Origin: Chelativorans petroleitrophicus | GTDB lineage: Bacteria > Pseudomonadota > Alphaproteobacteria > Rhizobiales > Rhizobiaceae | DNA length: 64,000 bases | Direction: 5' to 3' | NCBI RefSeq assembly: GCF_025398195.1 | Contig: NZ_JAODNV010000004.1 | Span: 1 to 64,000, forward strand | Part shown: in pieces, positions 1 to 9,164 of the stretch | How positions within the stretch are numbered: position 1 is the stretch's first letter | Layout: every line of letters begins with the position of its first letter | Made by a program: the position numbers and the translations under genes | The notes under the pieces: generated by a model | The model's input: only the letters and a program-made list of their open reading frames with translations | What the model was told of the DNA's origin: nothing | Database searches by the model: none

Positions 1-217
1 CGTGTCTTCATGCTGGATCGTCCTTTCCATCGGGCGATCCACCTTATGCCCCTGTCTCAGAAACCGGCACCACCTCTGTACGCGTTCTGCGCGTCCGTGA
101 ACTGCTATGCCTTCATCGCTTCCGCATCTCTTCCAGCCAGGAATGGCGCGGAAAACACTAACTCAATTCGCGGGCATTTGTGGGAGGCAGACCAGATAAA
201 AAGAAGCTCCAATAAGC

Positions 218-1207
<990 letters not shown>

Positions 1208-1256
1208 TCACACAATGGCCGGTTCGAATGCAGAAAGCCATAGCCCAAGCGCCTTT

Positions 1257-2090
1257 CTAACCGAAATCTAGGTCTTTGGAGATGATACTGATCGATGTCT
1301 TGGCCACGCCCAACATCACCTCGGCCATCTCCCCCGCCTTCCATGGCTCATGTTTACAGTAGAGAGAGGCGATTTGGCACATGTGCAGGATGTCGCCTGC
1401 AGTTATCACGATGTTCTCGCAATAGTTCTGGTTGATTTCCCGGGCCAGGCTGCTCGCCGTGACCCGGTCAATGCGGTTCAGCAGACCCGAGTTGTGGACG
1501 ACCTTCACGATGCGCCCGTCCGGACGGACGACCTCGAATGACTCGGTCGCGAAGTTAGACCCCTGCAGGAAGACGACATATGGAAAGTGCCTCTCGTCGA
1601 GCATGAAGTTCCGGAGTTCCAGCACGTTCTTGTGCATCCGCTCGATGGCGTTCCCGGCCGCCATGAAGTCCTGGTCCTTGTTCTTACCCTGCATGATGCC
1701 AGCAACGATCTTTTCGATGTCGTTGCCCTGATGCTTCGATTCGCCGACGAGGACGATTCTCCACTTGCCGTGACGGTCCTTCACCTCGACTATACCGCCA
1801 TCCGGCTTGATGCTGGCATTTTCGACGAAAAGGGTCTTGCCCAGTCGTTCGTCGAAGCTATTCAGCTTCTCGTTGATCTCCCGCTTCGTAATGGAGTCGC
1901 GCTTCCGGAACTCAAGGTTGGGGAACTCCTCGGCGAGCTTGGCCACAACGCCTGCGGTGACCTCACGTATCGACAGGTCGTGCTTCTGTGCGGCCTCGCC
2001 AAAGATGCTAAGCGGGCCACCGCCGAGTTCCTGCTGCATACTCAATCGAAGGGCCTGCCCTTTGCCCTTTAGTTCGACTTCCCCAGCCAT
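1257..2090 (-). CDS. rsrIR: EcoRI/RsrI-family type II restriction endonuclease
   Basis: Cuts unmethylated DNA, expected at GAATTC. With the ATG at 2090 (preceded by GGGGGA) the protein is 277 residues, the length of EcoRI and RsrI; an upstream ATG at 2129 would add 13 residues. The catalytic centre reads PDGG with D97, then GESK with E117 and K119. These correspond to EcoRI D91, E111 and K113 at a constant offset of six. The DNA-recognition segment MAAGNAIER (143-151) matches EcoRI residues 137-145. All catalytic and recognition residues I can check are intact, so the enzyme should be active. It is transcribed ahead of the methyltransferase with no separate controller gene of the C-protein type. 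Confidence 0.93.
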   Translation of the reverse strand: MAGEVELKGKGQALRLSMQQELGGGPLSIFGEAAQKHDLSIREVTAGVVAKLAEEFPNLEFRKRDSITKREINEKLNSFDERLGKTLFVENASIKPDGGIVEVKDRHGKWRIVLVGESKHQGNDIEKIVAGIMQGKNKDQDFMAAGNAIERMHKNVLELRNFMLDERHFPYVVFLQGSNFATESFEVVRPDGRIVKVVHNSGLLNRIDRVTASSLAREINQNYCENIVITAGDILHMCQIASLYCKHEPWKAGEMAEVMLGVAKTSISIISKDLDFG

Positions 2091-2305
2091 TCCATTCCCC
2101 CACCGATTCGTCCGTCGGTAGGGTGGCAATTATTTGACGCCGGGAAAAGCCCTCGCGAGGTCTAGGCGGATCCGGTTTCCGAATTTTCCAATTAAGCCAT
2201 CCGAGACGTGGAGTGGATTCAATCGAGATGGGTGTAGGGTCTGCAAGCAAGGGAGATGGCGGTATGGCGGCTGCGCTTCGGCCAACCGTTATTCTGGAGC
2301 TATAG

Positions 2306-2521
2306 TCACGCGCCCGCTTGCGCAGCCTGGCCAGGGTCAGAGGTGCTGGAGCGGACAATCGACTGCTCGTATTCCTCGACATCGGATAGGCGATAGACCA
2401 CCCGGCCGCCGACCTTGAGGAACTTCGGCCCCTCACCGGTCAAACGCCACCGCTCAAGTGTGCGATGGCTGATCCTCCAGCGGACCGCCAGCTCAAGCTG
2501 GTTCAAATGCGTTTCCTTCAT
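2306..2521 (-). CDS. small AlpA/excisionase-like helix-turn-helix protein
   Basis: A 71-residue protein with the winged-helix pattern of the HTH_17/AlpA family: LELAVRWRISHRTLERWRL forms the helix-turn-helix, followed by GPKFLKVGGRVVYRLSDVEEY, the usual wing that ends in a 'YR..D+E' motif. The reading frame is open further upstream, but the ATG at 2521 follows AAGGAAACGG and gives the family's normal size. Such proteins are excisionases or regulators of prophages and integrative elements. It lies just upstream of the restriction-modification pair on the same strand and could belong to the same mobile segment. Direct control of the endonuclease is possible but not shown. Confidence 0.75.
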   Translation of the reverse strand: MKETHLNQLELAVRWRISHRTLERWRLTGEGPKFLKVGGRVVYRLSDVEEYEQSIVRSSTSDPGQAAQAGA

Positions 2522-2872
2522 TTCCGTTTCCTTTCGTTCGTGCACGGCTGACTGCGACACGACGAAGGCGTGACCGGGAAACACTATCAAGGTAATAAAT
2601 CCGGAGCACCAAAAACAGGGCGCGTTGCTTCCTGTGTTGGACAGAGAAGTTGTGCGGTCGCGAAGATTCACTTAAGAATACGGGGGCATTCTGGCCTTCT
2701 GTGAGGCATGCTTCGAGCGGGTTTGCCGAAGAGTCTACTCCCTCCGCCAAATTCCTACCGGTCCATTTTGATACCAATGCGCTGACTGCGAGGTCACCGC
2801 CTGCAGGGGCCATCAGCGCGGTGCAGCGTCGATGACGGTACAGCGATCCAGCAAGAATTAAGGCTCACAGCT
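2522..2872. other. intergenic stretch without recognisable gene
   Basis: About 350 bp between the small HTH gene and the NTF2-like gene. I see no gene, RNA or convincing terminator. It must hold the promoter of the HTH gene and may contain the junction between the restriction-modification segment and the catabolic region. No tRNA gene or direct repeat marking an attachment site was visible. Confidence 0.4.
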
Positions 2873-3349
2873 TCAGCGCTGCCCCATTCGCTTCCGCATT
2901 TCTTCCCTATCCAGGCGCGTGACGGGAGTGTCTCCGCGAAAGAGCGTATGCCATCTGCGTCGGCGGCAGAGCCAGTTCCCGTCGTCCACACGCACGAAAC
3001 TGTCCTCCACCCGGGAAATCGCGGCGGGGAGCGCCATGGGCTGCGGCGCCTCGCCATCGCGGGCGAAAAGCGTGCAGATCCATTCAGCCTCCGCGGTGTC
3101 TTGCGTCAGCGATTTCAGGTGGAAGTTTCCAACTAGATGAACGCACACGCGTGGGCCGCGCTGCTCCCTCCACGCATAGAATTCGCTGATCTGCTCGCGC
3201 CCTTCGTATCGCGCGTTCGCACTGACAAACACACCATCGGGCGTGTAATGCTCCGCCGCGTTGCGGCCCCAGTTGAAATCAACATCATGCCAGTAGGCGA
3301 TGACCTTTTCCTCAAGGTGACGCCACAGGCGGCTATATGTTTCCGGCAT
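2873..3349 (-). CDS. NTF2/SnoaL-like fold protein
   Basis: Protein of 158 residues from the ATG at 3349, which follows AAGGACC. Its pattern matches the NTF2-like superfamily: an amphipathic first helix (LWRHLEEKVIAYWHDVD), AAEHYTPDGVFVS, then YEGREQISEFYAWRE, and beta strands including VCVHLVGNFHL and EAEWICTLFA. In catabolic clusters such proteins are small hydratases, isomerases, dehydratases or non-catalytic ligand binders. The many Trp and Tyr residues suit a hydrophobic pocket. It stands alone downstream of the IclR gene on the same strand, about 160 bp away, so it may be co-regulated. The exact role is unknown. Confidence 0.7.
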   Translation of the reverse strand: MPETYSRLWRHLEEKVIAYWHDVDFNWGRNAAEHYTPDGVFVSANARYEGREQISEFYAWREQRGPRVCVHLVGNFHLKSLTQDTAEAEWICTLFARDGEAPQPMALPAAISRVEDSFVRVDDGNWLCRRRRWHTLFRGDTPVTRLDREEMRKRMGQR

Positions 3350-3508
3350 ATTTTGGTGGTCCTTTCTTAAGCGCCTTGGGCCCGCAGCCCGCAACCGTCA
3401 GTTGGCGAACCGATTCTTTTGTTCCCCCGGGGATTGTTTGAGTGCCTTTCGAAGAAAGTGTCGGGTACCCGCCCTGATCACCCAAACATTAGGAACTGTG
3501 CAGCCGGT

Positions 3509-4321
3509 TCACTGTACGCGAGTCGGCTGCGCATGCATGCTGGTGCGCAGGCGTTCCACATTCTCGCTTATGCCTTCCGCCGCGGCCTTAAGACTTGGAA
3601 CGAAGCGTTCCAGAATGTCGCTTCGCTTCACCGCGGTGGCGTAATAGGTCATCCCGATTGTTGCGAGGACGCGGTTGCTTCCATTCTCATAGATCGGCAC
3701 GGCAACGCTCGAAGACGCCTCGTCCTTGTAATGCTTGGTGCGCTCGGCAAACTGCTGGCGCCTCGTGATTTCGATCATGTGTTCTATGAGGTCGAGCGCG
3801 TACATCTGATCCGAATCAGGATGCTGGGTCGTTTGTAACAGCCTGAAAAGCAGGCGCCGTTCCTCTGGCGGGCAGAAGGCAAGATAGGCGCGCCCGAGCG
3901 CCTTGCTTACCAGTCCAAGGTGCTTGTAGGTCAGCGCGTGGTACGGCGCTATCGGACTTTCACCGCAAGTGGTGTAGCAAACCAGCATGGCGTTTCCATC
4001 CAGGACGGAGATTGCCACCGGCCAAGTATACATGCGGGTGAGCTCCTGCGCCCAAGCCCGTCCCGCCTCTACCACGAGGGGCGCTCCATGAAACCCGCAG
4101 GATAATGCGCTTACCTGAGAGGTAACCTGGTAGCCCTTTCCATCCGGAATGCGAGACACGAAACCCGCTGCTATGAGTGTTTCCAGCAGCCGCACAATTG
4201 TCGGCTTCGGCATACCCGTGGCCCGGTGAATATCATGTACCGTCGAGACGCATTGCTGGTTCAGTACGACCAGAACATCAAGCGATCGCATCACCGCGCT
4301 GACAGGTGCGTAAGACGCCAT
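3509..4321 (-). CDS. IclR-family transcriptional regulator
   Basis: DNA-binding regulator of about 270 residues. The N-terminal winged helix-turn-helix (VMRSLDVLVVLNQ, then GMPKPTIVRLLETLIAAGFV) is followed by the IclR effector domain, including SKALGRAYLAFCPPEERRLL and VAVPIYENGSNRVLATIGM. The domain resembles MhpR-type aromatic catabolism regulators. Two adjacent ATGs (4324 and 4321) follow GGGAGGG; the second has the better spacing. Its promoter carries the palindromic site at 4344-4362 that recurs in front of the TRAP operon. It is the nearest dedicated regulator to the first transporter cluster and a good candidate to bind one of the two operator families found here. Confidence 0.9.
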   Translation of the reverse strand: MASYAPVSAVMRSLDVLVVLNQQCVSTVHDIHRATGMPKPTIVRLLETLIAAGFVSRIPDGKGYQVTSQVSALSCGFHGAPLVVEAGRAWAQELTRMYTWPVAISVLDGNAMLVCYTTCGESPIAPYHALTYKHLGLVSKALGRAYLAFCPPEERRLLFRLLQTTQHPDSDQMYALDLIEHMIEITRRQQFAERTKHYKDEASSSVAVPIYENGSNRVLATIGMTYYATAVKRSDILERFVPSLKAAAEGISENVERLRTSMHAQPTRVQ

Positions 4322-4343
4322 CATTTCCCTCCCGACTGACTGT

Positions 4344-4362
4344 CTGTCTGACAATATGTCAT
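4344..4362. promoter_or_regulatory. candidate operator, TGTC-T-GACA type, upstream of IclR gene
   Basis: The 13-mer CTGTCTGACAATA lies 23 bp upstream of the IclR start codon and is followed by TGTCAT, so it can be read as TGTC-T-GACA or as CTGAC-AATAT-GTCAT. The same 13-mer occurs in reverse orientation at 21646-21658 in front of the TRAP transporter operon. TGTC-N-GACA resembles sites of GntR regulators of the FCD class, one of which is encoded at 28927-29601. Confidence 0.55.
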
Positions 4363-4547
4363 ACGGAACCGGTTTCGTCACCTCCATGGACGAGGTGCAT
4401 CATTTCCCCTTTGGCGGGCCCAGAAACAAACGATGGAAATGGCTTAACGCACCTAGATCAGACGCGAGAACCCGACGCATTCGGGAAGGCTCAACGGAAT
4501 CCCGAAACAGGGCATCTGCTCGCAACAAGCGACAGGAATGCAGCGCC

Positions 4548-4946
4548 TTAAGCGATCTTTTCCCAGGTCAGCTCGCGATAATTCACCACACCGTTGATCT
4601 CCGCAGGAGGGGCGGTCAGAGTAACGCGATTGCCATCATGGAAGCGAGCGGGCCGCACCTGTCTGGTACCGATGCGCGACGGATTTGTGGGTGTGGAGCA
4701 GTCCACGTCCACATAAAGGGTCTTGCCATCGAAATGGTATGCGCCGGCATACGAAGTATATTCCCGCTCCCCCTCCTCCGGCGGGATTTCCGGACGCCCG
4801 TCGCACAGCACGACCATGCACCGGCCTTCCTCCGTGAACATGTAGATGCCCATCTTCTTGGGGCCATAGGATGAGCGCAGAAGATTGCCGTTCGCGTCCC
4901 TGTTGACTATGTCGACAAGGCGCCAGACGCCGACCAGATCATTCAT
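4548..4946 (-). CDS. lipocalin-like domain protein (Lipocalin_5 type)
   Basis: A 132-residue protein starting at the ATG at 4946 after GGGAGAG. It has the pattern of the small lipocalin-like family: LVGVWRLVDIVNRDANGN at the start, GIYMFTEEGRCMVVL, YTSYAGAYHFDGKTLYVDVDCST, and a closing strand NRVTLTAPP. Family members are small beta-barrels found next to catabolic enzymes, with no established reaction; they may bind or process small hydrophobic compounds. No signal peptide is seen, so it should be cytoplasmic. It is divergent from the LigI-like amidohydrolase, and their shared upstream region contains two copies of the TTTCA-N5-TGAAA operator. Confidence 0.75.
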   Translation of the reverse strand: MNDLVGVWRLVDIVNRDANGNLLRSSYGPKKMGIYMFTEEGRCMVVLCDGRPEIPPEEGEREYTSYAGAYHFDGKTLYVDVDCSTPTNPSRIGTRQVRPARFHDGNRVTLTAPPAEINGVVNYRELTWEKIA

Positions 4947-5073
4947 ACTTCTCTCCCAAGAGGTCGCTGTTGAGCCCGTCCCCGCGACGTCACCCCCGCG
5001 GGGGTATCGCCCATCGGCACTCGCTGCTCGACCCATAGCCACACCGTGAAAAAATCGCTTAAGGCATTGTGGC

Positions 5074-5094
5074 GCATTTCATAATGTGAAACGC
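5074..5094. promoter_or_regulatory. candidate operator GCATTTCA-N5-TGAAACGC (copy 1)
   Basis: A near-perfect palindrome with 8-bp arms (one mismatched pair) around the 5-bp spacer TAATG. It lies in the 418-bp divergent region between the lipocalin-like gene and the first amidohydrolase. Four related sites occur at 5235, 7284, 10012 and 16555, all upstream of genes in the same catabolic region. Confidence 0.6.
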
Positions 5095-5234
5095 ACGAAG
5101 CGTGAGAAACTGCTCACCTGCGTCTGCCGACGCATATGCTGATTCTTGGTGCCGAAATGATAGAGGCGTTGGGCTCATTTTCGATCGGTTCTTGAGAACG
5201 GGCAGCTTCAGGCGATCCCAAGCAAAGCAGTATT

Positions 5235-5255
5235 GCATTTCAGATAATGAAAACC
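5235..5255. promoter_or_regulatory. candidate operator GCATTTCA-N5-TGAAA (copy 2)
   Basis: Second copy in the same divergent region, 161 bp from copy 1. The left arm GCATTTCA is identical to that of copy 1, the spacer is GATAA, and the right arm keeps TGAAA. Apart from the two operator copies the 4947-5364 spacer shows no gene that I would accept. Confidence 0.5.
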
Positions 5256-5364
5256 TGGAACGAAGTATTCGACGCAAGCAGATCACCTTCCCTAAGCGGG
5301 TCTGTCGACCGCAGTAAATGCTGCACAGGCTCGACATCGATGATCAACCGGAGAAGCAGCCCGT

Positions 5365-6174
5365 ATGAACCTGGCGAACGCCCCGCTCGTTGATTCCCAT
5401 TTCCATATCTATGAGCGGAGCATGCCGCTCACCGCTACTGCCTGGCACGAGCCGAAGGAAGATGCGTCCATCGAACGATGCCTGAAGACGCTGGACGAGC
5501 ACGGCGTCAGCTTCGGCGTCATCTCCGCGGCCAGCCTCTACGGCACCTATAACGATTATGTCCGGCGCGCACTCCGCGCACACAAAAGGCTTCGCGGAAC
5601 CGCGATGGTGGATCTCAACTGGGATCTGGACCAGCTCGAAAGACTTCGCGACGATGGCTTTGTCGGGATTCGGCTCCTGTGGCGCCCTCTCGACCAAACT
5701 CCCGATCTCGACGACGAAGCGTATCGGCGCCTGCTGCGCCGATGCGCTGACCTCGGCTGGCACATCCATCTGACCGACAGGGCGGAGCGGATCGAAAGGA
5801 CGATCACCAAGATCGAAGCGGCGGGCGCCGCAGTGGTGATCGATCATCTGGGACTGATCGACACTGCGCAGGGCGTGAACGATCCCGGCTTCCAGGCCAT
5901 TTTGAGGGCGATCGATCGCGGCCGCACTTGGGTGAAGCTTTCCGCAGGCTTTCGTTTCAAGACGCCCGGACTTGCCGATCTTTGCGCGCGCGCTCTTGTA
6001 TCGGCCGGCGGCTGGGAGCGCCTGGTGTGGGCGAGTGACTGGCCGTTCGCGGGCTTCGAGGACAAGGTCACCTACGCGGACACCATCGACGCGCTTTTCC
6101 GCTGGGTACCGGATCCCGCCATGCGCTTCTGCATAACCGCGCGCACACCGATGCGGCTTTACTTCTTCTCCTGA
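5365..6174 (+). CDS. LigI-like amidohydrolase (putative lactonase), copy 1
   Basis: Member of the amidohydrolase_2 family, which includes 2-pyrone-4,6-dicarboxylate lactonase and 4-sulfomuconolactone hydrolase. Length is 269 residues. Expected metal and substrate motifs are present: VDSHFHIYE (HxH) at the N-terminus, WHIHLTDR in mid-protein, VVIDHLG, and WASDWPF with the catalytic aspartate near the C-terminus. The likely reaction is hydrolysis of a lactone or C-C bond in ring cleavage. The ATG follows CCGGAG. A clear paralogue lies at 17750-18550. The gene is divergent from the lipocalin-like gene and preceded by two operator copies, so its expression is probably tied to the Tct transporters. 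Confidence 0.87.
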   Translation: MNLANAPLVDSHFHIYERSMPLTATAWHEPKEDASIERCLKTLDEHGVSFGVISAASLYGTYNDYVRRALRAHKRLRGTAMVDLNWDLDQLERLRDDGFVGIRLLWRPLDQTPDLDDEAYRRLLRRCADLGWHIHLTDRAERIERTITKIEAAGAAVVIDHLGLIDTAQGVNDPGFQAILRAIDRGRTWVKLSAGFRFKTPGLADLCARALVSAGGWERLVWASDWPFAGFEDKVTYADTIDALFRWVPDPAMRFCITARTPMRLYFFS

Positions 6175-6177
6175 ATG

Positions 6178-6216
6178 AAAAGGGCGGCGCAGCGCACCGC
6201 CCGCACCGCCCTTTTT
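6178..6216. terminator. bidirectional intrinsic terminator
   Basis: AAAAGGGCGG and CCGCCCTTTTT form a 10-bp stem around an 18-nt loop, with an A-run on one side and a T-run on the other. It sits between the convergent amidohydrolase and tctC genes and can end transcripts from both. Confidence 0.85.
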
Positions 6217-6235
6217 ACGAGACCTTCGCCGGGAA

Positions 6236-7210
6236 CTACTCCAGCTTGATGCCCGCCTTCTCGATGACGGGTCCCCAGGTCGCCAGTTCCTTCTCGATCG
6301 TCTCGGCGAGTCCCTCGGGCGTGGTCGGCTCTGGCGTAATGGAGAGCTTCGCCAGGGCCTCGGCAGTTTCCGGCAGGTTCAAATATTCGGTCACCGTCTG
6401 GTTGATGACCCTCACCGCCTCGGGGTCCATGCCCTTAGGGCCGAGAAGCGAGTACCAGATATAGGATTCGAAATCGATGCCGCTCTCCTTCAGCGTCGGC
6501 ACGTCCTCGGGCATCAGCGGGTTGCGCTCGGCGCCGAGCTGCGCGAGGTAGCGGGCCTTGCCCTCCTGAACATAGGAAAGGTAGGACGGCATGCTGTCGC
6601 TCGATGCCTGGACATGGCCGGCAAGCAGGTCCGGAATGAGCGTGCCCGAACCCGTATAGGGAATGATCTTCAAATCGAGATCGAGCTCGTCCACCAGCCA
6701 CTCCATGGCCACGTGCCCCAGCCCGCCGACGCCCGGATGCGCGACGGAAACTTCGCCAGGGTGCTCCTTGACGTAAGCGATGAACTCCTTGATGTCCTTG
6801 TAGGGCTGCTGCGCACCGGCGGCGATGACCATGGACGAGGTGCCGAGCTTCATGATCGGCGTCAACTCCTGAGGGTCGTAGGCCAGGTTGGGATAAAGCA
6901 GCTTGGCGTTCGCGGCATTGCCGTTCGTGGCAAACAGGATCGTGTAACCGTCAGGTTTCGCATTCGCCACGGCGGTGGCGCCGATCGTCCCCGATGCGCC
7001 CGGCCGGTTCTCCACGATGACCGGAACGCCGAGTTTCTTTTCCATATAATCGGCGATCATGCGCGTGAACACGTCGGCACCGCCGGGTGGAAAGCCGATC
7101 ACGATGGTGATCTGGCGTTCCGGAAAGGCGGCGGACGCGTTGGCTGCCATCGACATGGCGCCCAGGCAAGCGACTGCGACGGTGGCCAGGAACTTTCTGA
7201 CAGAGCTCAT
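6236..7210 (-). CDS. tctC: tripartite tricarboxylate transporter substrate-binding protein (TctC/Bug), copy 1
   Basis: Periplasmic solute-binding protein of the Bug/TctC family, 324 residues. A signal peptide (MSSVRKFLATVAVACLGAMS, cut after ANASA) precedes the mature start FPERQITIVIGFPPGGADVFTRM. The family motifs GVPVIVENRPGASGTIGA and AKPDGYTILF follow. It should deliver a carboxylate to the TctB/TctA pair encoded divergently at 10152-12123. The ATG at 7210 has GGGAGGA upstream. It is the last gene of a minus-strand run (aldolase, cupin, DUF6282, tctC), but a copy of the TTTCA operator at 7284 suggests its own promoter as well. Confidence 0.92.
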   Translation of the reverse strand: MSSVRKFLATVAVACLGAMSMAANASAAFPERQITIVIGFPPGGADVFTRMIADYMEKKLGVPVIVENRPGASGTIGATAVANAKPDGYTILFATNGNAANAKLLYPNLAYDPQELTPIMKLGTSSMVIAAGAQQPYKDIKEFIAYVKEHPGEVSVAHPGVGGLGHVAMEWLVDELDLDLKIIPYTGSGTLIPDLLAGHVQASSDSMPSYLSYVQEGKARYLAQLGAERNPLMPEDVPTLKESGIDFESYIWYSLLGPKGMDPEAVRVINQTVTEYLNLPETAEALAKLSITPEPTTPEGLAETIEKELATWGPVIEKAGIKLE

Positions 7211-7283
7211 TGATTCCTCCCTGAGTTTCACAACAAACCGATCATGCTGGGGTACGCTCGCGTCTTTCTAATTCTCTCTGTGT

Positions 7284-7304
7284 GCATTCCACTGCTTGAA
7301 ATCC
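7284..7304. promoter_or_regulatory. candidate operator (copy 3), upstream of tctC copy 1
   Basis: GCATTCCA, the spacer CTGCT, then TGAAA: one mismatch in the left arm relative to copies 1 and 2, with the same 5-bp spacer. It lies in the 100-bp gap between the DUF6282 gene and tctC, about 75 bp upstream of the tctC start codon. Confidence 0.45.
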
Positions 7305-7310
7305 TCGCCA

Positions 7311-8222
7311 TCAGGAAAGATTCAGCATCCTGGAGCCGTTGGTGGAGATCATCGTGCGGATATCGGCCGCCTCCACTCCCAGATCGAGGAGATGGCCGAC
7401 AAAGGTGCGATATCCCTCCACAGGCGGCAAGGCTCCCTGAAGTCCCAGATCTGAGCCAAATAAAGTGTTCTCCACACCGGCCACCTCGATGAGATGCAGT
7501 GCAAACTCCGGCTCGAACTTCTTGCCGCGTCCTTCGATGAACTGGGTGATGGAGTGCTCCATCTTCACCCCGATCGACACCATCTGCCGGATGTCTTCGT
7601 CCGTGCAGCCGACGACGTAAGTGGGATGGTTGACAAGCATCTTACGGACGCCGCGCCGCTTCGCCTCCTCGAAGAGCAGATGCAATTCGGCGGCGCCCAA
7701 ATGGCCACTGGCCAAGATGATGTCGGCCGCCGCGATGATATCGAGTACTTTAAGCGTATCGTCGGTAAGCCGCCCGTTGGCATCCAGGACCGAGAGCGGT
7801 ATCGCCTCCAGGGCTCCGGCAACTTTCGGAAACCCCTTCGCTTCCGTCGCCGTCTTGGCAATATGGTTTGCCGCGGAAAACGTCGGCATCCAGACGATCT
7901 TTGCGCCCAATTTGGCGGCATGATCGACCGCGTGAGGGTTGATGCCCCCGGAGGCATTGTTGAGCACAATGCCCGAATACATCCGCACCTTCAGGTCCGG
8001 GCACAGCTTATGCAGGATCATGCAGTGAGGTGTGCCCAGATAGTAATGATCCTTGGTCACAACTGCCTTAAATCCTGCCGCGTCGGCCGCAACCATCTGA
8101 TCGTGATGGTCCAGAATACGAGGCATGACCGCCGGACCGCTATGGCAGTGCAGATCGACGGCTCCGACCAGCAGCTCGGCAATCTGCTGGTCGCGCACGT
8201 TCGTCGCTGAGCTTGAGCTCAT
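7311..8222 (-). CDS. DUF6282-type metal-dependent hydrolase-like protein
   Basis: Protein of 303 residues resembling amidohydrolase/PHP-like TIM barrels grouped as DUF6282. Visible features are VDLHCHSGPAVMPR (HxH near the N-terminus), AVVTKDHYY, VWMPTFSAANH, LASGHLGAAELHLL, LVNHPTYVVGC and LFGSDLGLQG, a set of His and Asp residues compatible with a binuclear metal site. The start at 8222 follows GGGAG; an ATG at 8240 is also open. The substrate is unknown. It stands between the cupin gene (19-bp gap) and tctC and probably acts on the compound imported by that transporter. Confidence 0.72.
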   Translation of the reverse strand: MSSSSATNVRDQQIAELLVGAVDLHCHSGPAVMPRILDHHDQMVAADAAGFKAVVTKDHYYLGTPHCMILHKLCPDLKVRMYSGIVLNNASGGINPHAVDHAAKLGAKIVWMPTFSAANHIAKTATEAKGFPKVAGALEAIPLSVLDANGRLTDDTLKVLDIIAAADIILASGHLGAAELHLLFEEAKRRGVRKMLVNHPTYVVGCTDEDIRQMVSIGVKMEHSITQFIEGRGKKFEPEFALHLIEVAGVENTLFGSDLGLQGALPPVEGYRTFVGHLLDLGVEAADIRTMISTNGSRMLNLS

Positions 8223-8240
8223 AAGATATCTCCCATTCAA

Positions 8241-9140
8241 TCAGGCCTGGGGCTCGGGATATTCGTCAGCATTGAGCACCCAACCCGGCTGGCGCGAGAA
8301 ATCAGCTCTCGGAGGGCAGAATATGTCGATCAGCAGGTTGGTGCCGGTCCCCACGGCTTCAGACGTATGCAGCACTCCAGCCGGGATGATGGTGACCGAA
8401 GGCGCCCCGCAGGTCTCATGATCGTCCGAGCGCCATTCGTTAGCGTTCTTCGTCCAGGGCCAGCGCAGATGATGCACGTAGGTTCCTTCGAGACAAAGCG
8501 AGCATTGCTGAAAGTCGGCATGGGAATGCGGAGAAAGCTGGCTGCGATCGCGCGGCCCGTTGCGTGGGTAGATGTAATTGACCATGAAGTCGGACGAGCG
8601 GATCAACCGGCCGAACCTGCCTTCCTCCTGCGGCACGTCCATGGAATACCAGCGCACCTTGTGGCCTCCTACGGGATCGGGCCATGACACGAGAGGAGGA
8701 ACATTCGGGTCGGCAGTGCCAATCTTGCAGCGAGCAACGATGTCGGAGACGCGGCGCGTGAACAGCCGTACCATGCGACCGCCCCTGTAAACCGTGATCC
8801 GGCTCGGCCCTGGTGGAACGATGACGACACTGTGACCGGCGCCTTCAGTCGTCGTTCCGTTCCATTCGATGGAAAGCCGTGTATCCGGATCGGGAAGGAT
8901 GATGACGAATTCGTCCGGCTGCTCCGTTCGATCGAAAACGGCGCCGGCATCCATCTCGCTATACGCAACCACGAAGTTCGCCGCGCCGGCATACCAGGTA
9001 CGCACGCTGTCCGAACGCTCGTCCGGGTCAGTCTCGTAGAACCGGGCATATGTGGCTGGCGCCGGAGCGCTCAAGACTTTCTTTCCGTCGTTCTCCGAGG
9101 GTACTTTCAGCCTGGAGCGTGGATCGGAATCGGGATACAT
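8241..9140 (-). CDS. cupin-domain protein, probably bicupin
   Basis: About 300 residues with two cupin-like halves. The N-terminal half has DEFVIILPD and GAGHSVVIVPPGPSRI. The C-terminal half has the metal-binding pattern LSPHSHADFQQCSLCLEGTYVHHLRWPW and a closing PAGVLHTSEAVG. Three histidines and a nearby glutamate could bind Fe or Mn. Cupins of this type are dioxygenases, isomerases or decarboxylases; which applies is not clear. The ATG at 9140 has AGAAGG eight bases upstream; an ATG at 9146 is too close to it. It lies in one transcription unit with the aldolase (24-bp gap) and the DUF6282 gene. Confidence 0.7.
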   Translation of the reverse strand: MYPDSDPRSRLKVPSENDGKKVLSAPAPATYARFYETDPDERSDSVRTWYAGAANFVVAYSEMDAGAVFDRTEQPDEFVIILPDPDTRLSIEWNGTTTEGAGHSVVIVPPGPSRITVYRGGRMVRLFTRRVSDIVARCKIGTADPNVPPLVSWPDPVGGHKVRWYSMDVPQEEGRFGRLIRSSDFMVNYIYPRNGPRDRSQLSPHSHADFQQCSLCLEGTYVHHLRWPWTKNANEWRSDDHETCGAPSVTIIPAGVLHTSEAVGTGTNLLIDIFCPPRADFSRQPGWVLNADEYPEPQA

Positions 9141-9164
9141 TACCATGTCCTTCTGATATTCGGA

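Noticed and set aside
5059-5337. Minus-strand frame of 92 codons in the lipocalin/amidohydrolase spacer
   Set aside because: No similarity, no ribosome-binding site, and it runs across both operator palindromes.
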